Source: Epichloe hybrida
Taxonomy: Eukaryota > Ascomycota > Sordariomycetes > Hypocreales > Clavicipitaceae
Assembly: GCA_019022495.1 (NCBI GenBank)
Contig: JAFEKR010000011.1
Location: 1,674,001-1,738,000, forward strand
Length of the DNA: 64,000 nt
Reading direction: 5' to 3'
Shown: one piece after another, positions 1-10,119 of the stretch
Layout: each line of letters opens with the position of its first letter
How positions within the stretch are numbered: the stretch's first letter is position 1
The notes under the pieces: model-generated
Seen by the model: only the letters and a program-made list of their open reading frames with translations
What the model was told of the DNA's origin: nothing
Database searches by the model: none
Made by a program: the position numbers and the translations under genes

Positions 1-1100
1 AGCTGAAGAGGTATACTAATAGGCTTACTATCTAGCATATTAAATTGTTTTAAGGCTTCTAATATATACTAAGATTAATGAATTTTCAGTATTCTATTAG
101 GCCTATCTTGTACGATTTGAACCCCTAAGAAGAATTTAGCAGGCCCCCTATCTTCTATTAGATAGACTTTATGAAGTTCCTTTTTAAGCCTTTAGATATA
201 AGATAAATCCGGTCCAATTAGAAGACAGTTATTAACGTACGTAATGACAAAGGTTTTGGTTAAAGGATTGAAGAAGATAGCTAGGTCAGATATTAAAGGG
301 TTAAATCCTAGGGATTTAAGCACTAATATTAGCGCTTGTTGCCATTCCCTTGAGCTTTATTTTAGGCCGTATAAAGACTTCTGTAATAAAATTACTTAAT
401 CTTTAGAAGGTTTCTAGCCAAAACTTCTAGCTAATTTAGCTAGTTTAGGATTTGCCTCAAGGAATTCAATAAACCCTTCTAGAATAACCATATAAATCTA
501 TTATTATAGCTTACTATTAAGAAAAGCTCTTATAAAATCGATTTGTTTGATTTCCCAGTTATTCTAAGCCACTAGGGCTAGTAAAATCCTCCAGCTAGGG
601 GGAATGCTTGTGGCAGCGAAGGTCTCTAGGTAATCTAGGCCTTTGATTTGCATAAATCCCTTAGCAACGAGTCGAGCCTTATATTTTAAAGGATTATTTT
701 CTTTATCCTTTTTAAGCTTATAAACAAGCCTATTCTTTAGTACTTTTCGGCCCTTAGGGATTTGATCTTTCCCTATAAATTTAAAAGTACTAGCCTTTAG
801 AAGCTGTTTGTATTCCTTGTACGTGGCTTCTATCCATTTATCCCTTTTAGGGCTAGATATAGCTTGCTTCCAGGTCTTAGGCTCGGGGCTAATAGGATTC
901 TTTTCCTTTAGCTTCTCCCGTACCTTAAAGCAGATTTCTTTTATGAAATCTAGAAAAGAAGGGGAACTAATATCAACATCCATAGAGTCGATATTAGGGT
1001 CGAAATCGATAATTTTGTTAAAATCGAGATCCGAAGTCGAAACCTGATTTCCTGGTTGAGTTATAGGCTGCGCCTGTATGGGATCCACTGGAATTAAGCC
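1..1100 (-). pseudogene. Copia-3 reverse transcriptase (RVT_2), broken
   Basis: Reverse transcriptase that would copy element RNA into cDNA. The open piece at 564-1088 encodes the start of the RVT_2 domain, with WKQAISSPKRDKWIEATYKE, then KARLVAKGF and DYLETFAATS. Past a stop near 560 the same domain continues to base 1 in the same orientation. The catalytic Y-x-D-D box is read as YVNN at roughly 220-245, both aspartates changed to asparagine, as G-to-A RIP would do. The domain runs off the left edge. Inactive copy; family assignment is confident. Confidence 0.85.
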
Positions 1101-1399
1101 TTTAGGGGGTTCTTTGGGGCCTATAGGTGTTTTTTCTTGACCTACAGGGATACCTATGTTATCTATAGGATAATCCTTTGAACCTTGGTCTAGATATTAT
1201 TAATTTTCATTTTCTAGATCATTTTCCCCCTCTAAAGGGTTATCCCCTATAGAAATCCTAGGTAAGCCTTTAGAAACAGGGCCTATAGGTTCTATAATCT
1301 TAATAAAGCTAGTCTTTATAACTAGCCTTTTAGAGGGGATGTACACTAGGTAGGTGTTGGAACCTAGTGTAGCTAAAAGTCTTCCAGGGATAGTCCTAG

Positions 1400-2200
1400 C
1401 TGCTAACTTCTGGGCTTTAGGTCGTTTTTCCGGGGGGATTAGAATCTCACAGTGAGATCCTATAGCTCTAATACTGCTTATATCAGTTATATAAGGCTGA
1501 TTTAGCTCCCTAGATAGCAGCTGTTCAGGGCTTTTATCCTTAGTGGTATTAGCAGTTATATTAACTAAGTTAACAACTGCAGGTAATACAAAACACCATA
1601 AAAATAACGGTAATTTTGCCTACTGGATAGTAGCCTTAATCGATCTAGAATAGTACGAATTGAACGTTCTGCTAATCCATTTTGCTTATGGATATAGGGA
1701 CTAGAAGTTGTAAATTTGATCCCTTTAGAATTCAACCAAGCTTGACAACTAGAATCGATTTCCTAGCCCCCATCGAAGTGAAGGTGCCTAGGATATTGAC
1801 CTAGTTGATTTTTAAGCCCTCTGAAGAAGCCTTTGATAGCCTTATAAACAGTTGGGCCTTCCTTATTAGGTAATAAGATAACCCACTTATATCTAGTCTT
1901 TCGATCAACTAGAAATAAGCAAATTGACTGCTTATTATACGGCGTGGGGCTGATTTTTAGCGTATCCCCCTCTATTCGATCTAGAGCTCTTGGGGGGTTA
2001 GGGATAGCTAACTTCCTAGGTCTTCTAACTGCCTTAGATTGATCACAAGTAATACATCTAAAATCCTTATCCTTAATTTTAGAAAAATCAGGGATTCCTT
2101 TAGTTATAAGGCTAGTTTTCTTTAGCAAAGGAAGACCTAGGTGCCCTAATCGTACATGCCATAGGCTAGCTAGTTCTAACAACCGTTGATATTAAAGATC
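1400..2200 (-). pseudogene. Copia-3 integrase, broken
   Basis: Integrase that would insert the cDNA into the genome. The open piece 1763-2182 (139 codons) carries the N-terminal zinc-binding H-H-C-C motif (WHVRLGHLG, then CITCDQSK). It is followed by the catalytic core, with a first aspartate in EGDTLKIS and a second in HLHFDGG. A stop near 1760 interrupts it. Beyond the stop the same frame continues with HKQNGLAERSIRTI near 1640-1690, giving the catalytic glutamate. All three D, D, E residues are still present although the frame is broken. Lies between the protease/gag block and the RT block, as expected for Copia. Confidence 0.85.
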
Positions 2201-2467
2201 CTTAGGGTCTAAATTAGGATCTAGACTAGGGCCCTCTTCACTAGTCCCCTGCTGGGCCCCTTGAGAACCACAGGCCTCTTGGAGAGGTATTAGGGACCCT
2301 TTTCCTCCACTAGGGCCCTCTAACACCCCTAAATCTATTTCCTTAGATTTATAAGGGACCTAACCTGGGGCTATAGGCGAAGAAGAAGGGACTAATTCCC
2401 CTAAATCATCCCGTACGATTTCTTTAATATCATCATCATTTTCGTCAATTTCGTCTAAATCAGAAGC

Positions 2468-4234
2468 CTAATCCGGCTTTTTAGAGGGAATTTGAACCTC
2501 TATAGGGTAACTATGACCCTTAAAAGTGGCGTAGGTAAAAGGTCGGATGTAATGAGAGTTATTACAGGGCCCTTTAGATAACTTTGGCGTAGATTGGTTT
2601 TTAATGTAAAAGAAAAAACCATGTTTTTCTATATCTAAGGTTGCAATATAAGACCTATCTTTAAGATAAAGTAGGTTTTTTATAAGGCAACCACTAGATA
2701 TATAGTGCGTAAGTCCACTAACTATATTAACATTAAGCTGAGGAAAATATAGCGCATCTTTAAGCACTAAGGTCCTATATTTATTAGGATTCTTTTGATA
2801 TAAGACCTTAAAAACAGCACTACCGTGACCCTTAGCGTAAATAGGGCCACCACCAGTTATAATAGGGTTGGATTCCCCCTTTTTATAGGGGGTATAATCC
2901 CTAAAGACCTCCCTAGAATTAACAATATATACAGTTGAACCTGTATTATATAATAGGGCCTTTTTTATGTCTTTGCTGTAATAATTAAAACCATTTAAGG
3001 TTTTAATTTCTTGATTTTCATTATCCGATTCACTAGAGCTAGAATTAGAGCTACTATTACTAGAGCTCTTATAACTAGTCTTATGAAGGCTAGGCTTCTT
3101 GTACGGTTTAAGAGCACCGTTAGAAAGGTTGTAATTTCCTAGTATAAAAGATCCCTCTCTAGAGGTCTCTTTATTATCCTTTTTATCTGATTTTTGACCT
3201 TTTTGCTTCTTTTTCTTCTTCTTATTAGAAGAAGAATTAGAATTAGAAGAGCCCTTATTTTCTTTAGAGCCTCCTTTCTTCTTCTGATCCTTGGGGGCTT
3301 TGTCTTTATCCTTAGCCCCTTTTTTAAGGTTTTTAGCCCTATAATTCAGGGCTTTGGATACCGTAGATGATTTATCCCTCTGTTCTGCTAGAAGGTCTGC
3401 CATTAAAAATTGGAGATTTAGGGCTTCTAGGGGAGCCCCTATAGCCCTATTCGTACGCATGCTGAATCGTTGGCTCTCAGCCTACTGAGGGAAGGTTGAT
3501 TTTAGGGATTGAAGATATTGATTAACCTGATCTATAGGAGCAATCAGGACCCCAGAAATCGATAATCTAGCTAGTAGATTATTAAAGACTGTATTAAAGG
3601 ACTCTAGAGTCCCCTTAAACTCTTGAAAATTCAGGTTATGAAATTCTGAATATAGGGACCCCCTCTGGATTTCAACGCTATGTGAATATTGCCTTACAAG
3701 TAAATTATAGGCTTCTTCAGGTGATTTTTGCTAAGTTATAGCGGCTTGGGGTCCTTCTGTATAACTATCCCTTAGTAACATAAGGATAATAGCTTGATCT
3801 GGATCCCCTAGCGCCCTAGAACTCTCCGGATTATCTAGAAAATTAGGCATGCCTAAAGCTCTAAATTGGATAGTTAGGGCTTGTTTCCATTGTTTGAAAT
3901 TTTCAGCTCCTTTAAGCCTAGCAGTCTCTGGAAAACTATAAACCCTTTTATTAAATTCCTTAATAATTGAATTATTAAAGGTTGCTTGTACAGAGCTAGA
4001 TTTAGCTTGATTTTCTTGAACAGGCTGCTGATCTTGCTGCTAACTAGCGGGCTTATCAGATTCCACACCCTCCATACGACTATTTACAGTTATAGATAGG
4101 CTTTCTAGCTTCTCTAATAACTAGTCTATAGTTACTTGTTACTTAATAGCCTGCTCTTTTAGCTGGTTATTTAGAACCTCTTGCGCACTAGGGTTAGGGA
4201 TAACAGGTCCCTTTCCCTTTCCTTTGGTATCCAT
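2468..4234 (-). pseudogene. Copia-3 gag and protease, broken
   Basis: Gag forms the virus-like particle; the aspartic protease would cut the polyprotein. The most likely start is the ATG at 4232-4234 (MDTKGKGKGPVIPNP). The gag frame then runs through in-frame stops near 4040, 3735 and 3485. The open 330-codon part (2468-3460) contains a lysine/serine-rich linker and then a protease motif LLYNTGSTVYIVNSRE, where the usual catalytic D of D-[ST]-G is N. A GAG-pre-integrase region follows (LKDALYFPQLNVNIVSG). No CCHC zinc knuckle is visible. A diverged second copy lies at 29334-30750. Confidence 0.85.
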
Positions 4235-4236
4235 TT

Positions 4237-4485
4237 TCCTTTTTATAGAAGGGAAAAGCTTCTATCTCGCGGGTCCTTCCTTTTTTATAGAAGGGAAGTC
4301 TTCTGTATTTAAAATTTATTCCTTTTTATAGAAGGGAAAAAGCTTCTATCTCGCGGATCCTTCCTTTTTTATAGAAGGGAAGTCTTCTGTAGCCACAATT
4401 AATTCCTTTTTATAGAAGGGAAAAGCTTCTTTCTTACAGGTCCTTCCTTTTTCATAGAAGGGAAGACTTCTATATTTATACATAA
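4237..4485. repeat. Three tandem copies of an 83-84 bp unit
   Basis: Copies start at 4237, 4320 and 4404, each beginning TCCTTTTTATAGAAGGGAAA. Each unit contains two near-identical half-units (CCTTTTT-ATAGAAGGGAA, with a short AAGCTTCT or AGTCTTCT block after), so the array is a repeat of a repeat. It lies between the gag start codon and the inferred 5' LTR of Copia-3, so it forms the leader of the element RNA. Each copy can fold (CTTCT against AGAAG). Confidence 0.9.
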
Positions 4486-4530
4486 AGTAACCTAAAGGGA
4501 ATCTATAGTGATAAAACTAGGCTTATAACC

Positions 4531-5326
4531 TATTAAAATATAGGGAGCTAGTTACTAGCTAGCAATAGCTATACAAGTGCAAGCTCTATGGTTAGGGACT
4601 AATAGGGCTATAATGTTAAATTAATTAACGTAACGTAATGGAAGTTTATAGTAGTTATTAACTAATAGAATTTAATCTAGATTACTTTTATAATATCTTA
4701 TAGAGTAATAGAATTAATTTTAGATATGTTATATAGGTAATGCGGCTATTGTTAGTAAAGAGGACTAGCTATCTAGCTAGTTAAAAAGATCTTCTTTCTC
4801 TTATAGACTTACTAACCTTATTGGTGGATCTAGGCTGCTAATAGGGTTTTACAAGCTACTTTTGATTTTCTGTAAAATTCATTTATATGTAAAAACCAAA
4901 AAATCAACTCACCACCATACTAGCTAGCACCCGTATACACTAACCTTTAGTCTAAAAAATAACCTTATATAAAAAGAAAGCCCTATTTTTAAGCTTTAAT
5001 TTGCTATATGTGAAACTTTTGTATGACCTCTAGATAAAGAGAAAATCGTTGTTAAAGATAGCTATAGGGTAAGTTATGTATAGGGTAACCTGCTTATGTC
5101 ACCCTAGCTTACGTCACCCTAGCTTACCTAATTACTAGTGGCGTAGTTGTGGCTACACTTATAGCTACAACGTAATTAACTAATTAGTCATCCACATGGT
5201 CGGTTGTAGCTGTTAACAGCTGCGACGCAGCTATTGATAGCTGCCCTCGCGACCGTTAACAGCTGCAGTGCAGCTGTCAGGCTTGCAATGCAAGCTAGTA
5301 ATAAAAAGGGTCTTTAACTAGAAAAG
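4531..5326. other. Probable Copia-3 5' LTR followed by a dyad-rich stretch; no gene
   Basis: From 4531 (TATTAAAATATAGGGAGC, a likely RIP form of a TG start) the sequence should be the 5' LTR of Copia-3, but its outer end cannot be placed. From about 4870 composition changes. The stretch 5075-5300 carries a direct repeat (GTCACCCTAGCTTACGTCACCCTAGCTTAC, about 5097-5127) and a cluster of short palindromes built on CAGCTG, GTTAAC and GCAATGCAAGC at 5200-5300. CpA and TpG are well kept there, unlike the neighbours. No open frame or RNA gene is supported. Confidence 0.4.
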
Positions 5327-5414
5327 TGTCACGACTGTGGTAGGAGAGATATAAACGGAGTGAAGGCTAAGGTTCTTAGTTATAGCTAGAGAGCTACTAC
5401 TTAGGGGTAGGTAT

Positions 5415-5914
5415 TTTGTCAAGCGGAAAACAACACCCTAAAAGACACGATGCTAGCCCACGATCGCGAGTAGCTCTGGAGCCTACACACAACAGAGGGG
5501 TCAATTAACTTGACAATATTAATTATAACAATAGCTAGGACTATCTTATCGTATAAAGATATTCTAGATTAAATAGTTTATTAGATTAGAAGCAGCGCTT
5601 TAATTAGAGAAAGAGGGGGGGGGTTCTTCTTAATACATATTTCACAATATTAGATCTAATATTAGCCGAAGCAAGAGTTAATATTAGCTAAAGCTATTAA
5701 TATTAGCTAAAGCAAAAGGGTAAGGCAAAAGTAAGAATTTAGTAATGCGTGGTAGCTCTTGTAGAATCTAGCTATATATAGTCCCTTTATACATTAATTA
5801 ATCCTCTTGCTAAGATGACTAATATTGTTATCCCCTTGTTGTAATATCCCTATCCTTAAGCCTTAGCACTTATTATCATAATTGCGTTTTTAAGCGCGCA
5901 TCTTAAGGCACATA
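5415..5914 (-). repeat. Gypsy-C 3' LTR
   Basis: About 500 bp, matching 24011-24509 along its length. Contains a poly-G run near 5607-5617 and repeated TATTAGCCGAAGC/TATTAGCTAAAGC motifs at 5650-5715. Related TATTAGCCGAAGC motifs also occur in LTR-D, so the two LTR families look distantly related. It is moderately mutated compared with the right copy. Confidence 0.85.
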
Positions 5915-6060
5915 ACACCTCCCTAGGTATACACTAGTTACCCCTAACTAGTTATACACACCAAAACCTAAAGCGCCTTATAAGTGCGGTTAGTAACTAT
6001 TCTTATATAAAAAGGGTAGAGAAACTATTTAATCTATTACACATAGGCCTAGGCTAATTA

Positions 6061-6521
6061 GAGCGTTGCTATTCGGAGCTGTGTTTTCTTGCTACTCGGC
6101 GCTGTACCCACAATGTGATACGGCCACATCCCACATCCCACGCCCCGCCACCAAATTTGTGTGATACTCCCTAGTAAAAAAAATAGGAAGCTTCTCTCTA
6201 TTACGGTCGCGATCGCGGCTGCGCAGCGGCTAGCATAGATAGTCAAAGAGGTCGGAAGAGGTCGGAATAATTAGTTAGGCCAGCCAAAAACACCGGAAAT
6301 CGCGTTTTTAAGCGAATTCGCGAGCCTCGTGCGCGTTCAATTAAAAAATCTGCTGTTATCGTAATGTAATTCAGAGTGCGGGGTTAGATTCTATGATATT
6401 ACGTGTGTTTTCTACGGGAGGGTGTGGCAATTAAGCTAGCTGACCAAATGCGGCTAGGACAAATCCTTATGTGGGTACAGCGCCGAGTAGCAAGAAAACA
6501 CAGCTCCGAATAGCAACGCTC
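6061..6521. mobile_element. Mutator-like MITE with 51-bp perfect terminal inverted repeats
   Basis: A 461-bp element whose first 51 bases (6061-6111, starting GAGCGTTGCTATTCGGAGCT) are exactly the reverse complement of its last 51 (6471-6521). It is flanked by a perfect 9-bp direct repeat GGCTAATTA (6052-6060 and 6522-6530). Nine-base duplications with long inverted repeats are typical of the Mutator/MULE superfamily. It is far too short for a transposase, so it is non-autonomous. It keeps CpG, CpA and TpG and lacks RIP bias, and its ends are identical, so the insertion is young. It sits in the 3' part of Gypsy-C. Confidence 0.9.
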
Positions 6522-6530
6522 GGCTAATTA

Positions 6531-9500
6531 ATCTTATATAGCTAAATCCTATATAGCAGGAAAAGGAGTATTAAGGTAGGTAAAAGAGATAATAGAAAGG
6601 ATAGAAAGGTAATAGAAAAGGTAAAGATATAAGGAAGAAAGGAAAAAAAAAAAATTATATAAAGTAAAGAGGGAAAAAGAGAAGGTAAATAAGACCTCCC
6701 TAACTAAAGACCTAAATTCCTTATTTCTTAAGAGAGCTTTAGTGTCTTTAGTATTTACAGGCATGTAGTAGGTAATATTAGTAATAGGGTATAGATAGTA
6801 AAGCGCTTTGTATCCTACTATACTACTCTCTTTTCATAGGTTTCGCGTTAATTAAATAATCCTTAGGCATGCTTCTTCTCCTATTAGTAAGCTTTAATAA
6901 TCTTAGCCTATGTTCCACGAGGGACTAGGCTAAGTAGTACTATAGATATGTATATAAATAATATTAGTAAATACATAATGATTTTTCTTTATATTACTCT
7001 CTATACCCTAAGGAAAGGAAGGAGATTAATTATTATAGCTTATCCTATGTCTTTAAGTGGTTATTAAATTATCTTTTCTTTCGCTTACTTAGCTAAGGTT
7101 CTATAGCTATGCACTTACTCTTATCTAATAACTCTATGGATTTGCGGCGACCTTAGCTAGTCTTCTATATCTAATTATAGTAGCTTACTTATTATTACTT
7201 ACTATTTTTAGAGAGCTTGTTTAGCAGTGTTAGACATTTAATCTTATCTTCCTTATTAGAGTGCTTTAAGCTTTAAAGCTAAGGATGCTAGTATTACTTC
7301 TTATCTAATAATAAATAATAATACTAATAAAAATACTTATAATAAATAATAACTTCCCCTTTTACTTAATCTTAGCTTCTCTAGTTTAACTAGGGGTAAA
7401 ACTCCTCTAGTGTCTTACTATATTTATCTTTCCTAATTACGTAGTATTTCTTATATACTAATATTAAAGACTTTAAGGTTACTAGTAAAGACATAAGCTA
7501 TAGGTTACTAGAAATCCTAAACATAAAGCTTATTATGCTTTACTATATTAGTATACTATTTAATTAGATAACTCTTATTAGTAACTTAAAGCTTCTAAGG
7601 TATAAGTATAGCGCTAATAGGGAGTCCTCCACTAACTATCTAGGTTATAAAGTAAGGCATTAAGTATTTCGCTATGTGTTATATTAAGTATTAGAGGTTA
7701 AAGTCCTTCTAGTATAATAATTCCCTTAGTAATTAATCTCCTATTCTAAGTTTATTTATAGCTATATTTTGTAAAACTCTTATAGTTCTTTTAAGTGCTT
7801 TTATATAGCTATACTTTAGGTCTAGGATATTATTAGTTACTATCTAGTCTTTAAGATATAGTTTAAAGCGTTAGTTAATAGTTAAGTCTTCTTTAAAAGT
7901 GCGTAGTTGTTTAAACTTAATATTATACTTATTTAGTGTATTTTAATCTTCTAATAGCAAATTAATTGCTTAGTAACTAACCTAATAGCGGATTATCTAG
8001 AGAAGGAACCCTAGGCATATATACCCGTATTCCTAGTTTCCTTTCTGCTCCGTTACTAAGACTATAATTACTTTAAAATCAGAGGGGTAATTCATAAGCT
8101 ATATAATCTACCCCTATCTGCATACGAAGTTAGTAAACTAAGTTATTTATCCCTTATCTATATTATTAAAATAGTATAGATATCCTTGTTTCCTATTAAA
8201 CATAAAAGTAATCTAATAGTTTGTAAAGAAAGTAAATCCTATAATAAGGCATTAATTGCTTATATGTAAGTGAAGGTTAATAGGGTTATAACTGTAGCTA
8301 TACTTAATATTAATAAGCTAATAGGTAGTATAAAGTCTTCTAGCTTTTAAACTAATTAATCGTCGCAATATGTCTATGTTAAAATCTTCTGTCTTGCTAA
8401 CTTTAAATGTTTAGGGTAGTACCGCCACTATTACTTTAAGCCCGCGCTCTATAATCCTCCCTATTACTATTAGCTTAAACTAGTTAAGCTAGTCTTTACT
8501 TAGAGTTTTGTAAGCCTTTCTTAGGAATTTGTAAACGTCTATTATATAACTACGCTATTATATATTTATCTATCCTAGTCTGATTAGTATTACTAGGTTA
8601 AAATCATTACTATCCTAGTGAACTTTAAATCTTAGCAAAGGCTATAGCTAGTCTCTTCGTGGATAAAATAAAGGTAGCTGCCACCTATAGAGATTAACTA
8701 AATTAATTTCTATAGTGCTTTCCTTAACTTCTTTAAAGAAAGGGCTTTCTAATCTATATATTAAAACATAAACGTAGTATATAGTAAGGCACCTACTATA
8801 AGGAAAGTAAGCAATAGTGTCGCTATTTACTTTAGTGTAATCACCCTTGTTCATAATAGACTCCCTATACTATTCTATTTTACTAGGTAAGATTAAAAGG
8901 TTCTAGGATAGATAGAATAACTATTATAGTAGGAAAGGATGTAGTAACTACCTATTGGATTTTTTTTAAATTAGCGTAGTTAGAAAGGATTTTAGGAATA
9001 AGGGTAGTATAAGTAAAAACTTCAAAGGTTAAGAGAATATATGCTTGTGCAAGAAGTAGGTTAGATTAAGTGGTTCCTGTGGCCCTAATCCTATTCTTGT
9101 AGTCTTTATTAATTTTAAGAGTGGTTATTAGTAGCTATTACTAGTTACCTCCTCCTTTCTCTTTGTTAGCCACTAGCATCTATTACGAGGCATCTATCTG
9201 TGAAGATTAAGTAGTTACTGTAATTCAGACCTTATTATTATAAATCACTTATAGGTAGCCTGCTTACTTATCAGGTGCTAGCGCCTATTATATGTAGTAT
9301 CCTATAGTTTAAGGCTCTTCTAACCCTCTTTCTTTCCTCTTCCTTATGCTCCTTAACTTATTATTCTTCATATTATCACCCTAATTAATTAATTATAGCT
9401 AAATCTCTTAATAAAAACCATTAAAAACTTCCTAATATTACTACTATTATAAGGGTAAGCGTCCTAGAAGTCAAGCTTTTAGTAATAAAGACTATAGACT

Positions 9501-9812
9501 AGTCTAACTACGCTAAGTTCTTTCCTTTATTTATTAGTAGAAACCATATAGGTATTCTAAAGATTATTTAATCTTATATTTAGGCTAATGCTAATAACTT
9601 CTGTTTTATAGTATAAGTTTCTTTTTGCCTTCTAGGTTTAGGGCGGGATTAACATTAGTAATAGCAGTGTTCCTCTATATATAGAGATTACCCTCTAACC
9701 TTCTAAAAATTCCCTAGAAGGGGCTCCTCCCTATCTAATTACCACTATAAAAAGAACTAAATTACTAAAGGATTTTATAAGAAGCTACACTAAAGTAAAT
9801 AGTATCTTAGCC
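6531..9812 (-). pseudogene. Gypsy-C 3' region, heavily decayed
   Basis: Lies between the MULE MITE and the SINE-like insert, inside Gypsy-C and downstream of its RT on the minus strand. By position it should hold the integrase C-terminus and 3' untranslated region. It is very AT-rich, with stops every few codons in all frames, and I could not recognise a clear integrase motif. A purine-rich block at 6555-6690 is low complexity. The short open frames here are not convincing as genes. Confidence 0.45.
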
Positions 9813-9821
9813 CTTACTATT

Positions 9822-10110
9822 GATTTTTAATTTTTTTTGGGGTCATTGGCTGTGGCCAATGCATCTAATTTTCAAGGAAGCAAAAAAATTACTAGCAATA
9901 CCTAGCTAGTGCCACATATAACAACCAAATTTAATAATCACCGCAATGTTAGGTAAAACATCAAGGAATAAGCTTTAAGCCACAAATTTAGGGGCTGAAA
10001 AGTTAATACAAAGTTTGCGACAAACTTTGTGGCTGCGATTGCGCAAGATACAGTCATAATTCGCGACCGCAGTTAAACTCAAATCCATTCGAGTTTTACT
10101 CACATTAGCT
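9822..10110 (-). mobile_element. SINE-like or LINE-end-like 289-bp insert with 9-bp target duplication
   Basis: Bounded by the perfect direct repeat CTTACTATT (9813-9821 and 10111-10119). The left end on the plus strand is T-rich (GATTTTTAATTTTTTTTGG), so on the minus strand the insert would end in an A-rich tail (CCCCAAAAAAAATTAAAAAT). No terminal inverted repeats are seen. Two internal hairpins are clear: ATTGGCTGTGGCCAAT at about 9845-9860 and CAAAGTTTGCGACAAACTTTG at about 10010-10030. Composition is not RIP-like, unlike the surrounding Gypsy-C. A tailed end, a target duplication and no inverted repeats suit target-primed retroposition. I cannot identify a parent element. Confidence 0.6.
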
Positions 10111-10119
10111 CTTACTATT

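Larger units (their letters stand above)
1..4530 (-). mobile_element. Copia-3: Copia LTR retrotransposon, truncated by the window edge
   Basis: Gag, protease, integrase and reverse transcriptase remnants lie in Copia order (integrase before RT) on the minus strand, reading from about 4234 down to base 1. RNase H and the 3' LTR lie outside the window. A tandem-repeat leader (4237-4485) precedes gag. Just upstream of it, a motif TTATAAGCCTAG (minus strand, about 4519-4530) matches the motif that follows the Copia-1 5' LTR at 32278, so it is a likely primer-binding region, and the 5' LTR should start near 4531. Stops in all coding blocks and depletion of CpA and TpG point to RIP. A 1.4-kb piece of the same family is at 29334-30750. 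Confidence 0.85.

Noticed and set aside
6058..6246. 62-codon minus frame
   Set aside because: Lies within the inverted end and core of the MULE-like MITE; no similarity to a transposase.
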